A DNA stretch of 64,000 nt from Microbacterium neungamense. GTDB lineage: Bacteria; Actinomycetota; Actinomycetes; Actinomycetales; Microbacteriaceae. This document shows, one piece after another, positions 11,287-21,084 of the stretch; the stretch's first letter is position 1; the number at the start of each line of letters is the position of its first letter. The notes under the pieces were generated by a model. It did no database searches. It saw nothing but the letters and a program-made list of their open reading frames with translations, and was not told where the DNA came from. Location of the stretch: positions 1,364,001-1,428,000 of the forward strand of contig NZ_CP069717.1 in assembly GCF_024971095.1 (NCBI RefSeq). Reading direction: 5' to 3'. The translations under genes were made by a program, and so were the position numbers.

Positions 11287-12745
11287 TCCCAAAGGCTTCC
11301 TGAAGATCACGGAGCGCGAGCTGCCGGCCCGGCGCCCCGTGCCCGTCCGCATCATGGACTGGAAGGAGGTGTACGAGCCCGGCGACCGGGCCGTGCTCCG
11401 CCGCCAGGCCAGCCGCTGCATGGACTGCGGCATCCCGTTCTGCCACTCCGGATGCCCGCTGGGCAACCTCATCCCGGAGTGGAACGACCTCACCTGGCGC
11501 GGCGAGGACCGCACCGCGATCGAGCGGCTGCACGCCACGAACAACTTCCCGGAGTTCACCGGGCGGCTGTGCCCCGCGCCGTGCGAGAGCGCGTGCGTGC
11601 TCGGGATCAACCAGCCCGCCGTGACCATCAAGCAGGTCGAGGTCTCGATCATCGACGAGGCCTTCGCCCGCGGCTGGGTGGAGCCGCAGCCCCCCGCCCG
11701 GCTCACCGGCAAGACCGTCGCCGTCGTCGGCTCCGGACCCGCCGGCCTGGCCGCCGCGCAGCAGCTCACCCGCGCCGGGCACACCGTCGCCGTGTACGAG
11801 CGGGACGACCGCATCGGCGGGCTGCTCCGCTACGGCATCCCGGACTTCAAGATGGAGAAGCGGCACCTCGAGTCGCGCCTGCGCCAGATGCAGGAGGAGG
11901 GCACCCGCTTCCGCGCCGGCGTCGAGATCGGCAAGGACCTCAGCTGGGACGGCCTGCGCGCCCGGTACGACGCCGTGGTCATCGCGACCGGCGCGACCGT
12001 GCCGCGCGACCTGCCCATCCCCGGGCGCGACCTGGACGGCGTGCACTTCGCGATGGAGTACCTCGTCGAATCGAACCGCAGGGTCGCCGGCGACGACGTG
12101 CCGAACCAGATCACCGCCGAGGGCAAGCACGTGGTGGTGATCGGCGGCGGCGACACCGGCGCCGACTGCATCGGCACCGCGCACCGGCAGGGGGCGCTCA
12201 GCGTGACCAACCTCGCCATCGGCCGGCAGCCGTCCACCGAGCGCCCGGAGCACCAGCCGTGGCCGACGATGCCGAACCTGTTCGAGGTGCAGTCCGCGCA
12301 CGAGGAGGGCGGCGAGCGGGTCTACCTCGCCTCGACCGTCGAGTTCCTGCCGAACGCGGCCGGCGAAGTGCGCGCCCTGCGCGTGGCCGAGACCGAGTTC
12401 GTGGATGGACGCCGCGTGCCCAAGAGCGGCACCGAACGGGAGATCCCGGCCGATCTCGTGCTGATCGCGATGGGCTTCACCGGCCCGGAGCGGGACGGGT
12501 ACCACGGCGAGACGACTCCGCAGTTCACCGACCGCGGGGCGATCCGCCGCGACGGCGACTACCAGACCACCGTGCCCGGCGTGTTCGTCGCCGGGGACGC
12601 CGGCCGCGGCCAGTCGCTCATCGTGTGGGCGATCGCCGAAGGCCGCGCGGTCGCCGCGGCCGTCGACCGGCACCTGATGGGCACCACCGTGCTGCCCGCG
12701 CCGGTGCGTCCCACGGATGTCGCGCTGAGCGTCCAGCCCGCGTAG
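11279..12745 (+). CDS. gltD: Glutamate synthase (NADPH) small subunit
   Basis: GltD feeds electrons from NADPH through FAD to GltB. The 488-aa protein starts at GTG 11279 within the end of gltB. The N-terminal Fe-S cysteines are in [17 protein letters not shown] and CPAPCESAC. The FAD Rossmann motif is [13 protein letters not shown] and the NADPH one is [13 protein letters not shown]. The C-terminal [17 protein letters not shown] completes the FAD site. Length is normal. Confidence 0.97.
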   Translation: MADPKGFLKITERELPARRPVPVRIMDWKEVYEPGDRAVLRRQASRCMDCGIPFCHSGCPLGNLIPEWNDLTWRGEDRTAIERLHATNNFPEFTGRLCPAPCESACVLGINQPAVTIKQVEVSIIDEAFARGWVEPQPPARLTGKTVAVVGSGPAGLAAAQQLTRAGHTVAVYERDDRIGGLLRYGIPDFKMEKRHLESRLRQMQEEGTRFRAGVEIGKDLSWDGLRARYDAVVIATGATVPRDLPIPGRDLDGVHFAMEYLVESNRRVAGDDVPNQITAEGKHVVVIGGGDTGADCIGTAHRQGALSVTNLAIGRQPSTERPEHQPWPTMPNLFEVQSAHEEGGERVYLASTVEFLPNAAGEVRALRVAETEFVDGRRVPKSGTEREIPADLVLIAMGFTGPERDGYHGETTPQFTDRGAIRRDGDYQTTVPGVFVAGDAGRGQSLIVWAIAEGRAVAAAVDRHLMGTTVLPAPVRPTDVALSVQPA

Positions 12746-12801
12746 GCTGAGCGCGGCAGCGCCGCCTGTACCTGATCCCCCTCATACCCTGGAGACATCT
12801 G

Positions 12802-14250
12802 TTGAGACGCGCGAAAATCGTCGCCACCCTCGGCCCGGCCACCTCGACCTATGAATCGGTCCGCGCCCTGATCGACGCCGGAGTGGACGTCGCCCGCCTG
12901 AACCTGAGCCACGGCGACTACTCCGTGCACGAGGCGAACTACGCCAACGTGCGCCGCGCCGCCGAGGACTCCGGCCGGGCGGTCGCGGTGCTCGTCGACC
13001 TGCAGGGGCCGAAGATCCGGCTCGGCAAGTTCGAGGGCGGCCCGTACGAGCTCGCCGAGGGCGACATCTTCAAGATCACCACCGAGGACATCCTCGGCAC
13101 CAAGGAGATCTCGGGGACGACGTTCAAGGGGCTGCCGAACGACGTCAAGCCCGGCGACTTCCTGCTCATCGACGACGGCAAGGTCCGCGTCGAGGTGCTG
13201 GAGACCGACGGCACGGTCGTGACGACCCGGGTCGTGGTCGCCGGCGCGGTGTCCAACAACAAGGGCATCAACCTGCCCGGCGTCGCGGTCAGCGTCCCCG
13301 CGCTCAGCGAGAAGGACGAGGCCGACCTCCGCTGGGGCCTGCGCACCGGCGTGGACATCATCGCGCTGTCGTTCGTGCGCAACGCCGCCGACGTCACCCG
13401 CGTGCACGAGATCATGGCCGAGGAGGGCGTGCGCATCCCGGTCATCGCCAAGATCGAGAAGCCGCAGGCGGTGGACAACCTCGAGGAGATCGTCGACGCC
13501 TTCGACGGCATCATGGTCGCCCGCGGCGACCTGGGCGTCGAGCTGCCGCTGGAGGCGGTGCCGATCGTGCAGAAGCGCGCGGTCGAGCTGGCCCGCCGCA
13601 ACGCCAAGCCGGTCATCGTCGCCACCCAGATGCTGGAGTCGATGATCAACAGCCCGGTGCCCACCCGCGCCGAGACCTCCGACGTCGCCAACGCCGTGCT
13701 CGACGGTGCGGACGCCGTGATGCTCTCCGGCGAGACCAGCGTGGGCGAGTACCCGGTGATCGCGGTGCAGACCATGGCCCGGATCATCGAGTCCACCGAG
13801 GAGCACGGCCTCGAGCGGATCCTCCCGCTGACCACCAAGCCGCGCACCCAGGGCGGGGCGATCACGCTCGCCGCCCTCGAGGTCGCCGAGTTCGTGGAGG
13901 CGAAGTTCCTCTGCGTGTTCACCCAGTCCGGCGACTCCGCACGCCGGCTGTCCCGGCTGCGCTCGCGCATCCCGATGCTCGCCTTCACGCCCGAGCCCGG
14001 CATCCGCCGCCGCATGGCGCTCACCTGGGGCATCACCTCCACCCTGGTCGACAGCGTCGAGCACACCGACCTGATGTACCACCAGGTGGACGACTACCTG
14101 CTCGGCACGGGCTTGGCGAAGGAGGGGGACAAGGTCGTCGTGATCTCCGGATCCCCTCCCGGCATCATCGGCTCCACCAACGACATCCGCGTGCACAAGG
14201 TCGGCGACGCGCACGGCGGCGCCGCCCCGGTGTACAAGCGCGGGCTCTGA
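12802..14250 (+). CDS. pyk: Pyruvate kinase
   Basis: Pyruvate kinase converts phosphoenolpyruvate and ADP to pyruvate and ATP. The 482-aa protein starts at a TTG ([12 protein letters not shown] follows) with GGAG 7 nt upstream. The signature [16 protein letters not shown] carries the catalytic Lys, followed by [10 protein letters not shown] and [16 protein letters not shown] box (12744-12749) and a leader of about 50 nt lie upstream, so it probably has its own promoter. It is followed by a strong terminator. Confidence 0.96.
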   Translation: MRRAKIVATLGPATSTYESVRALIDAGVDVARLNLSHGDYSVHEANYANVRRAAEDSGRAVAVLVDLQGPKIRLGKFEGGPYELAEGDIFKITTEDILGTKEISGTTFKGLPNDVKPGDFLLIDDGKVRVEVLETDGTVVTTRVVVAGAVSNNKGINLPGVAVSVPALSEKDEADLRWGLRTGVDIIALSFVRNAADVTRVHEIMAEEGVRIPVIAKIEKPQAVDNLEEIVDAFDGIMVARGDLGVELPLEAVPIVQKRAVELARRNAKPVIVATQMLESMINSPVPTRAETSDVANAVLDGADAVMLSGETSVGEYPVIAVQTMARIIESTEEHGLERILPLTTKPRTQGGAITLAALEVAEFVEAKFLCVFTQSGDSARRLSRLRSRIPMLAFTPEPGIRRRMALTWGITSTLVDSVEHTDLMYHQVDDYLLGTGLAKEGDKVVVISGSPPGIIGSTNDIRVHKVGDAHGGAAPVYKRGL

Positions 14251-14272
14251 TCGAGCGCGCGCTTCGAGGACG

Positions 14273-14312
14273 CGCACGAGGGGGCAGGCGATCGGCCTGC
14301 CCCCCTCGTGCG
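14273..14312 (+). terminator. Rho-independent-type terminator after pyk
   Basis: A 17-bp GC-rich stem (14273-14289 with 14295-14312, one bulged C) closes a 5-nt loop. Only TTAG follows, so the T-run is poor, as is common in high-GC actinobacteria. It separates pyk from tRNA-Leu. Confidence 0.75.
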
Positions 14313-14327
14313 TTAGAGTCGACCAGG

Positions 14328-14413
14328 GCCGGCGTGGCGGAATGGCAGACGCGGAGCACTCAAAATGCTTTGTCCGAAAGGGCGTGTGGGTTCGAGTCCC
14401 ACCGCCGGCACCA
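14328..14413 (+). tRNA. tRNA-Leu (anticodon CAA)
   Basis: The acceptor GCCGGCG (14328-14334) pairs with CGCCGGC (14403-14409). The anticodon stem GAGCA/TGCTT closes the loop CTCAAAA with anticodon CAA at 14361-14363. A long variable arm marks a class II tRNA, and the T-arm carries GGTTCGAGTCC. The 3' CCA is encoded (14411-14413). A TAGAGT box (14314-14319) just upstream is a likely -10. Confidence 0.95.
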
Positions 14414-14414
14414 A

Positions 14415-14420
14415 TAGGAT
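14415..14420 (+). promoter_or_regulatory. -10 box of a leaderless response-regulator promoter
   Basis: TAGGAT lies 6 nt before GTG 14427 and directly after the tRNA-Leu CCA end. There is no Shine-Dalgarno sequence before the start. Confidence 0.45.
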
Positions 14421-14426
14421 GTCTGT

Positions 14427-15050
14427 GTGACCGATCACGAGCAGCAGCCTGAGCAGTCCACGGCATCCGCCCCGCGACGCGTCGTCGTCGCCGAGGACGA
14501 ATCGCTGATCCGCCTCGACATCGTCGAGATCCTCCGCGACAACGGCTTCGACGTCGTCGGCGAGGCCGGCGACGGCGAGACCGCCGTCCAGCTCGCCACC
14601 GAGCTGCGGCCGGACCTCGTGATCATGGACGTGAAGATGCCGCAGCTGGACGGCATCAGCGCCGCCGAGCGGCTGCACAAGAACCACATCGCGCCGGTCG
14701 TCCTGCTCACGGCGTTCAGCCAGAAGGAGCTCGTCGAGCGGGCCAGCGAGGCGGGCGCCCTGGCCTACGTGGTCAAGCCGTTCACGCCGAACGACCTGCT
14801 CCCGGCGATCGAGATCGCCCTGGCCCGGCATGAGCAGATCATCACGCTCGAGGCCGAGGTCGCCGACATGGTCGAGCGCTTCGAGACCCGCAAGCTCGTC
14901 GACCGCGCCAAGGGCCTGCTGAACGAGAAGATGGGCCTCACCGAGCCCGAGGCGTTCCGCTGGATCCAGAAGGCGTCGATGGACCGCCGACTGACCATGC
15001 AGGACGTCGCCAAGGCGATCATCGAGCAGCTGGCGCCGAAGAAGCAGTGA
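14427..15050 (+). CDS. pdtaR: ANTAR-domain response regulator (PdtaR type)
   Basis: This is a two-domain regulator. The receiver domain (about residues 18-135) has the acidic pair in VVVAEDES, the phospho-acceptor Asp in LVIMDVKMP (residue 68) and the Lys in YVVKPF. The C-terminal ANTAR domain (about 145-200) reads [25 protein letters not shown] proteins bind paired RNA hairpins and relieve transcription termination. PdtaR is the widespread actinobacterial member, paired with the kinase PdtaS encoded elsewhere. The GTG start sits behind a likely leaderless -10. Confidence 0.88.
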   Translation: MTDHEQQPEQSTASAPRRVVVAEDESLIRLDIVEILRDNGFDVVGEAGDGETAVQLATELRPDLVIMDVKMPQLDGISAAERLHKNHIAPVVLLTAFSQKELVERASEAGALAYVVKPFTPNDLLPAIEIALARHEQIITLEAEVADMVERFETRKLVDRAKGLLNEKMGLTEPEAFRWIQKASMDRRLTMQDVAKAIIEQLAPKKQ

Positions 15051-15111
15051 TCCCGCTCGGCGGCGGGGTCCAGCCCCGTCCGCTGTGCGAAGGGGACTGA
15101 GCGCGCGTCGC

Positions 15112-15534
15112 TCAGTCGGCGACGTCGCGGATGAGGTTCGTGATCCGGATCGTGGAGCAGCGCCGGCCCTGCTCGTCGGTGACGACGATCTCGTGCACCG
15201 TCATGGTGCGGCCGAGGTGGATCGGGGTGCACACGCCGGTGACGGTGCCCGAGGTCGCCGACCGGGTGTGCGTGGCGTTGATGTCCACGCCCACCGCGAG
15301 CCGCCCGGGACCGGCGTGCATGTTCGCCGCCATCGACCCCAGCGACTCGCCCAGCACGACATACGCGCCGCCGTGCAGCAGCCCCACCGGCTGCGTGTTC
15401 CCCTCCACCGGCATGGTCGCGACGGCGCGCTCCACGCTGAACTCGGTGAACCGGATCCCCATCTTCTCCGCCAGCGCGCCCATGCCGCGGCGGGTGGCCC
15501 ACTCCAGGCCGGGGGAGAGGGTCTGGTCGCTCAC
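15112..15534 (-). CDS. Hotdog-fold acyl-CoA thioesterase (PaaI / DHNA-CoA type)
   Basis: The 140-aa protein is a single hotdog domain. It carries the motif LLHGGAYVVLGESLGS, with the Glu/Asp-position residue expected in the 4-hydroxybenzoyl-CoA thioesterase II class, and VGVDINATHTRSATSG, seen in PaaI and 1,4-dihydroxy-2-naphthoyl-CoA thioesterases. Menaquinone synthesis or general CoA-thioester clearing are both possible substrates. The GTG start (15534) has a strong ribosome site, GAGGAGG. It is divergent from polA and convergent with the ANTAR gene. Confidence 0.85.
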   Translation of the reverse strand: MSDQTLSPGLEWATRRGMGALAEKMGIRFTEFSVERAVATMPVEGNTQPVGLLHGGAYVVLGESLGSMAANMHAGPGRLAVGVDINATHTRSATSGTVTGVCTPIHLGRTMTVHEIVVTDEQGRRCSTIRITNLIRDVAD

Positions 15535-15567
15535 GCGTCCTCCTCAGCGAGTGTCGTCAGCCCTCGT

Positions 15568-15573
15568 TAGGCT
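15568..15573 (+). promoter_or_regulatory. -10 box of a leaderless polA promoter
   Basis: TAGGCT lies 6 nt before the polA GTG (15580), with no Shine-Dalgarno sequence between. Confidence 0.5.
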
Positions 15574-15579
15574 GACAGG

Positions 15580-18213
15580 GTGACGGACTCCGCAAAGCCT
15601 ACCCTCATGGTCGTCGACGGCCATTCGCTCGCCTACCGCGCCTTCTTCGCGCTGCCGGTCGAGAACTTCACCACCAGGGACAACCAGCACACGAACGCCA
15701 TCTACGGCTTCCTGTCGATGCTGATCAACCTGATCAAGGCCGAGCGTCCCACCCACATGGCGATCGCCTTCGACACGTCGCGCCACTCGTTCCGCACCGA
15801 GGTGTACGCCGAGTACAAGGCCACCCGCTCGGAGACCCCGCCGGAGTTCCGGGGGCAGATCCCGCTGCTGCAGGAGTGCCTGAACGCGATGTCCATCCCG
15901 GTGCTCACCAAGGAGGGCGTCGAGGCGGACGACATCCTGGCGACCCTGGCCACCCAGGGCGCCGCGCAGGGCTACGACGTGCTCGTCGTCTCCGGCGACC
16001 GCGACACCATCCAGCTCGTCAACGACGAGATCACCCTGCTCTACCCGTCCGTGCAGGGGGTGTCGCAGCTGAAGCGCTACGACCCGGCGACGGTGGTCGA
16101 GCGCTACGGGGTCCGGCCCGAGCAGTACCCCGACATCGCCGCGCTGGTGGGGGAGACCAGCGACAACCTGCCCGGCGTCCCGAAAGTGGGCGAGAAGACG
16201 GCGGTGAAGTGGCTGAACCAGTTCGGCTCGCTCGATGAGCTGCTCGAACGCGCCGGGGAGATCAAGGGCGTGGTCGGCGGCAACCTGCGCGAGCACATCG
16301 AGGACGTCCGACGGAACCGCCAGCTGAACCGGCTGCTGCGGGACGTGGACCTGCCGGTCGGGCCCGCCGAGCTGGTGGTGACGCCGATCGACGCGCTGGC
16401 CGTGCGCGACATCTTCGCCCGGCTGGAGTTCCGCACCCTGCTGCCGCGCGTGTTCGAGGCCGTCGGCGCCGAGGACGACGGCGGCGCGCAGGCGGATGCC
16501 GTGGAGATGCCCTCGCCCGTGGAGACTGGCGCCGCCGACATCGCCACGTGGGCGGCCGCGCAGCAGGGACCGCTCGGCGTCGCGCTCGTGCTCGCCGGTG
16601 AACGCGTGCACCGGATCGGGGTCGCCTCGGCCACCGAGTTGCGCGAGACGGACTGGTCGGATGACGCCGCCGACGCGCTGCGCGCCTGGCTGGAATCGGA
16701 CGCCCCGAAGGTGCTGCATGACGCGAAGCCGCAGGTGAAGGCGCTGCGCCGCGCCGGCATCCGTCTCCGCGGGCTCGCCGGGGACACGCTGCTCGCCGGC
16801 TGGCTGATGCGGCCCAGCTTCCCCGACAAGACGCTCGCCAACCTGGTGGAGCGCTACCTCGGCGAGAAGCTCCCCGAGGCGGACCCGACCCAGCTGGTGC
16901 CGGAGAACGAGGGCGCCACGCCGGCGCAGGAGGCGTGGTTCACGCTGCGCACCGACGAGGCGCTGCGCGCGGCGATGCCGGACAGCGTCGCGACCGTGCT
17001 CACCGCCATCGAGCTGCCCACCCTGCTCACCCTCGCCGACATGGAGCTGGCAGGCGTCGCCGTCTCGCACGACGTGCTCTCCGCGTTCTCGGCCGAGCTG
17101 GGCGCCCGCGCCGACGCGATCGCCCAGCAGGCGTACGCGACGATCGGGCACGAGGTGAACCTCGGCTCACCCAAGCAGCTGCAGGAGGTGCTGTTCGAGG
17201 AGCTGCAGCTGCCGAAGACGCGCAAGACGAAGACCGGGTACTCCACGGATGCCGCGGCGCTGGCCGACCTGCAGGAGAGCACCCCGCATCCGTTCCTGGA
17301 GCAGCTGTCGCAGCACCGCGAGGCGACGAAGCTGCGCCAGATCATCGAGTCCCTCGATGTCGCCATCCGCGAGGACGGGCGCATCCACACCACCTACCTG
17401 CAGACCGGCAGCCAGACCGGACGCCTCTCCAGCACCGACCCGAATCTGCAGAACATCCCGATCCGCACCGAGGAGTCCCGCCGCATCCGCAGCGCCTTCC
17501 GGGTCGGCGAAGGGTTCGAGACGCTGCTGACCGCGGACTACTCGCAGATCGAGATGCGGATCATGGCGCACCTGTCCGGGGACCCGGGACTCATCGAGGC
17601 GTTCAACTCCGGGGAGGACCTGCACCGGTTCGTCGGCGCGCGGGTGTTCGGCGTGGCGCCGGAGGACGTCACCCCCGCCATGCGCACCAAGGTCAAGGCG
17701 ATGTCGTACGGGCTCGTGTACGGGCTCAGCGCGTTCGGCCTGTCGAAGCAGCTGCGCATCGAGCAGGCCGAGGCGAAGCAGCTGATGATGGAGTACTTCG
17801 CCCGGTTCGGCGCGGTGCGCGACTACCTGCGAGCCTCCGTGATGAAGGCGAAGGAGGACGGCTACACCGAGACGATCTTCGGCCGCCGGCGGCCCTTCCC
17901 GGACCTGTCCAGCCCGAACCGGGTGCTGCGCGAGAACGCGGAGCGGGCGGCGCTGAACGCGCCGATCCAGGGCAGCGCGGCGGACATCATGAAGATCGCG
18001 CTGTTCCGCATCCACGACGATCTCACCGCGGCCGGTCTCCGCTCGCGCGTGCTGCTGCAGATCCACGACGAGCTCGTCGTGGAGGTCGCGCCGGGGGAGT
18101 GGGACGAGGCGGAGCGGATCGTCCGCGAGCGCATGGCGGGAGCTGCCGACCTGTCGGTGCCCCTGGACGTGCAGGTCGGGCGCGGCAGCGACTGGAACGA
18201 GGCCGGGCACTGA
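15580..18213 (+). CDS. polA: DNA polymerase I
   Basis: This is the repair and Okazaki-fragment polymerase. The 877-aa protein has an N-terminal 5'-3' exonuclease domain (about 1-290, with MVVDGHSLAYRAFF and DDILATLA). A middle 3'-5' exonuclease-like domain lacks the acidic DxE metal ligands and is probably inactive. The C-terminal polymerase domain has motif A DYSQIEMRI (about residue 652), motif B KVKAMSYGLVYG (about 702) and motif C HDELVVEV (about 828). The GTG start agrees with a -10 box 6 nt upstream. Confidence 0.97.
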   Translation: MTDSAKPTLMVVDGHSLAYRAFFALPVENFTTRDNQHTNAIYGFLSMLINLIKAERPTHMAIAFDTSRHSFRTEVYAEYKATRSETPPEFRGQIPLLQECLNAMSIPVLTKEGVEADDILATLATQGAAQGYDVLVVSGDRDTIQLVNDEITLLYPSVQGVSQLKRYDPATVVERYGVRPEQYPDIAALVGETSDNLPGVPKVGEKTAVKWLNQFGSLDELLERAGEIKGVVGGNLREHIEDVRRNRQLNRLLRDVDLPVGPAELVVTPIDALAVRDIFARLEFRTLLPRVFEAVGAEDDGGAQADAVEMPSPVETGAADIATWAAAQQGPLGVALVLAGERVHRIGVASATELRETDWSDDAADALRAWLESDAPKVLHDAKPQVKALRRAGIRLRGLAGDTLLAGWLMRPSFPDKTLANLVERYLGEKLPEADPTQLVPENEGATPAQEAWFTLRTDEALRAAMPDSVATVLTAIELPTLLTLADMELAGVAVSHDVLSAFSAELGARADAIAQQAYATIGHEVNLGSPKQLQEVLFEELQLPKTRKTKTGYSTDAAALADLQESTPHPFLEQLSQHREATKLRQIIESLDVAIREDGRIHTTYLQTGSQTGRLSSTDPNLQNIPIRTEESRRIRSAFRVGEGFETLLTADYSQIEMRIMAHLSGDPGLIEAFNSGEDLHRFVGARVFGVAPEDVTPAMRTKVKAMSYGLVYGLSAFGLSKQLRIEQAEAKQLMMEYFARFGAVRDYLRASVMKAKEDGYTETIFGRRRPFPDLSSPNRVLRENAERAALNAPIQGSAADIMKIALFRIHDDLTAAGLRSRVLLQIHDELVVEVAPGEWDEAERIVRERMAGAADLSVPLDVQVGRGSDWNEAGH

Positions 18214-18242
18214 CGTTCCGCGAGGCCTCGGGGACGTCCCAC

Positions 18243-18248
18243 TAGGCT
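18243..18248 (+). promoter_or_regulatory. -10 box of a leaderless promoter before the DUF885 gene
   Basis: TAGGCT lies 7 nt before ATG 18256, with no ribosome-binding sequence in between. Confidence 0.5.
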
Positions 18249-18255
18249 GAGCGGC

Positions 18256-19923
18256 ATGACGTCAGAAACGCGCACGCCGACCGCGATCGACGCGGTCGCG
18301 GAGGAGTGGGTCGACACGATCGCCCGCCTGGTCCCCACCATCGGCACCTACATCGGCCGCACCGAGCACAATCACCGGTTCGGCGACCTGAGCCCCGCTG
18401 GCCACGAGGAGTACGCCGAGGCCGCGCGCGCCGCGCTGCGGTCGCTGGAGGCGCTGGAGCCGGCCGACGCGGTCGACGAGGTCACCAAGGCGGATCTGAG
18501 CGCCGAGCTGCGCCTGGAGATCGAGCTGCACGACGCCCAGTGGCATCTGCGGGATCTCAACGTGATCGCCTCGGCGCCTCAGGACGTCCGCCAGGCGTTC
18601 GACCTGATGCCGACGGCCAGCACCGAGGACTGGTCCACGATCGCCACCCGGCTCGCCGCGGTCCCGGAGGCGCTGCGCGGCTACACCGAGACGCTCCGCG
18701 AGGGCATCGCCCGCGGCGTGGTGCCGGCCCGGAGGCAGGTGCGGGAGGTCGCCGACCAGATCGTGCGCTACACCGCCGACGACGGATTCTTCGCCGAGCT
18801 CGTGGCGAACGCCGCTCCCGCCGACGGCCAGCTGCCGGCATCCCTCGCCCGCGACCTCGCCGACAACGCCGCGGCCGCGCGCGTCGCCTACGACGAGCTG
18901 CGCGCCTTCCTCACCGGCACCCTGGCGGATGCGGCGAGCGAGACGGATGCCGTCGGCCGCGAGCTCTACGCCCTGAACTCCCGGCGCTTCCTCGGCGCCA
19001 CGATCGACCTCGACGAGACCTACGAGTGGGGGCGCGAGGAGCTGGAGCGGATGATCGCGGAGCAGACCGCGATCGCGCACGAGATCCTCCCCGGCGCGAG
19101 CGTGGCGGAGGCGGTGGCGCATCTCGACGCCGACCCGTCCCGCAAGCTCCACGGCACCGAGGCGCTGCAGCGGTGGATGCAGGAGACCAGCGACCGCGCC
19201 ATCGCGGAGCTCGGCGCCACGCACTTCGACATCCCGGAGCAGATCCGCACACTGGAGTGCATGATCGCCCCGACGCAGGAGGGCGGCATCTACTACACCG
19301 GCCCCACCGACGACTTCTCCCGCCCCGGGCGGATGTGGTGGTCGGTGCCGGAGGGCGTGACCGAGTTCGACACCTGGCGCGAGCTGACCACCGTCTACCA
19401 CGAGGGGGTGCCGGGCCACCACCTGCAGATCGCGCAGGCGGTGTACAACCGCGGGCAGCTCAACTCCTGGCGGCGCCTGCTGGCCGGCACCTCCGGCCAC
19501 GCGGAGGGCTGGGCGCTGTACGCGGAGCGGCTGATGGAGCAGCTCGGCTACCTGGACGACCCGGCCGACCGGCTCGGCATGCTGGATGGCCAGCGGATGC
19601 GCGCCGCTCGCGTCGTCCTGGACATCGGCGTGCACCTCGGCAAGGAGCGGCCCGGGGGCGGCGGAGCGTGGGATGCGGCCTACGCGCTGGAGTTCCTGCG
19701 CGCGAACGTCAACATGCCCGACGAGTTCGTCCGGTTCGAGGTCAACCGGTACCTGGGCTGGCCGGGTCAGGCGCCGTCGTACAAGGTCGGACAGCGGATC
19801 TGGGAGCAGGTGCGGGCCGCGGCCGAGCAGGAGCCGGACTTCTCGTTCAAGGAGTTCCACAAGCGGGCGCTGGACCTGGGCGGCGTCGGCCTGGACACCC
19901 TGCGCAGCGTCTTCCTGCGCTGA
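18256..19923 (+). CDS. DUF885 family protein, probable zinc metallopeptidase
   Basis: The 555-aa protein belongs to the DUF885 family. It carries HEGVPGHH at about residue 381, a HExxH-like metal motif, followed by GHAEGWALYAERLM, whose Glu could be a third ligand. There is no signal peptide, so it is probably cytoplasmic. The family is thought to contain dipeptidyl- or carboxypeptidase-like enzymes, but the substrate is not known. It is monocistronic behind a leaderless-type promoter. Confidence 0.85.
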   Translation: MTSETRTPTAIDAVAEEWVDTIARLVPTIGTYIGRTEHNHRFGDLSPAGHEEYAEAARAALRSLEALEPADAVDEVTKADLSAELRLEIELHDAQWHLRDLNVIASAPQDVRQAFDLMPTASTEDWSTIATRLAAVPEALRGYTETLREGIARGVVPARRQVREVADQIVRYTADDGFFAELVANAAPADGQLPASLARDLADNAAAARVAYDELRAFLTGTLADAASETDAVGRELYALNSRRFLGATIDLDETYEWGREELERMIAEQTAIAHEILPGASVAEAVAHLDADPSRKLHGTEALQRWMQETSDRAIAELGATHFDIPEQIRTLECMIAPTQEGGIYYTGPTDDFSRPGRMWWSVPEGVTEFDTWRELTTVYHEGVPGHHLQIAQAVYNRGQLNSWRRLLAGTSGHAEGWALYAERLMEQLGYLDDPADRLGMLDGQRMRAARVVLDIGVHLGKERPGGGGAWDAAYALEFLRANVNMPDEFVRFEVNRYLGWPGQAPSYKVGQRIWEQVRAAAEQEPDFSFKEFHKRALDLGGVGLDTLRSVFLR

Positions 19924-19994
19924 GCGGGCTTCCGGAGCCGGCGGAATAGCGTCGGACGGCGCGGGGTTCATTCGTCTGAATGGAGAGGACGATC

Positions 19995-21029
19995 ATGGAC
20001 ATCGAGTTCGGACTGGACACCTTCGGCGACATCACGGTGGGCCCGGACGGGAAGCCGCTCAGCGCGGCGCAGACGATCCGCAACGTCGTGGCGCAGGCGG
20101 AGCTCGCCGACGCCGTCGGCGTCGACTTCTTCGGGGTGGGGGAGCACCACCGCGCCGAGTTCGCGGTGTCCGCACCCGAGATGGTGCTCGCCGCGATCGC
20201 GGGGCGCACGAAGCGGATCCGGCTCGGGACGGCGGTGACGGTCCTCTCCTCGGACGACCCGGTGCGGGTGTTCGAGCGCTTCGCCACCCTGGACGCACTG
20301 TCAGACGGCCGCGCGGAGGTGGTGCTCGGGCGCGGCTCGTTCATCGAGTCCTTCCCGCTGTTCGGCTACGACCTGAAGGACTACGAGGCGCTCTTCGAGG
20401 AGAAGCTCGACCTGTTCGTGCAGCTTCTTCGCGAAGAGCCGGTGACCTGGTCGGGCACGATGCGCGCGCCGCTGACCGACGCCGACGTGTTCCCGAAGAC
20501 CGAGCACGGGCTGCGCACCTGGGTCGGCGTGGGCGGCAGCCCGGAGTCCGTGGTGCGGGTGGCGCGGCACGGCCTCGGCTTGATGCTCGCCATCATCGGC
20601 GGCCCGGCCGCGCGCTTCGCACCGTTCGTCGAGCTGTATCACCGTTCCGTGCGCAGCTTCGGCACGACCGCGCATCCGGTCGCGGTGCACTCGCCGGGGC
20701 ATATCGCCGGCACCGACGAGGAGGCGTGGGAGACCGCCTACCCCGGCTTCGAGGCGATGAACAACACCATCGGCCGGGAGCGCGGCTGGCCGCCGTACAG
20801 CCGTGCGCGGTTCCAGAACGACGTGGGCCCCGCGGGGGCGCTGTACGTCGGCTCACCCGACCGGGTGGCGGCGAAGATCGCCGACACCGTCCGCACGCTC
20901 GGCATCGGCCGGTTCGACCTGAAATACTCCACGGGCACCCTGCCGCATGAGGCGATGATGCGCAGCATCGAGCTGTACGGCTCCGAGGTGGTGCCGCGGG
21001 TGCGGCGGCTGCTCGCCGCGGACGCCTGA
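19995..21029 (+). CDS. LLM-class flavin-dependent oxidoreductase
   Basis: The 344-aa protein is a bacterial-luciferase-like TIM barrel using FMN or F420. It has the family segments VDFFGVGEHHRAEFAVSAPE, IRLGTAVTVLSSDDPVRVFE and DALSDGRAEVVLGRGSF near the N-terminus. I chose ATG 19995 because GGAGAGGA (19982-19989) sits 5 nt upstream; an ATG at 19980 is in frame but would lie before that site. The substrate cannot be read from sequence. Confidence 0.88.
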   Translation: MDIEFGLDTFGDITVGPDGKPLSAAQTIRNVVAQAELADAVGVDFFGVGEHHRAEFAVSAPEMVLAAIAGRTKRIRLGTAVTVLSSDDPVRVFERFATLDALSDGRAEVVLGRGSFIESFPLFGYDLKDYEALFEEKLDLFVQLLREEPVTWSGTMRAPLTDADVFPKTEHGLRTWVGVGGSPESVVRVARHGLGLMLAIIGGPAARFAPFVELYHRSVRSFGTTAHPVAVHSPGHIAGTDEEAWETAYPGFEAMNNTIGRERGWPPYSRARFQNDVGPAGALYVGSPDRVAAKIADTVRTLGIGRFDLKYSTGTLPHEAMMRSIELYGSEVVPRVRRLLAADA

Positions 21030-21072
21030 GCGCCGCTTTCGGCGCCGAGCGGTGAGGCGGGCCCGGCGGCCC

Positions 21073-21078
21073 TACGAT
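21073..21078 (+). promoter_or_regulatory. -10 box before the MFS transporter
   Basis: TACGAT lies 6 nt before ATG 21085 and no good ribosome site is present, matching the leaderless pattern seen at several nearby genes. Confidence 0.4.
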
Positions 21079-21084
21079 GAAGGC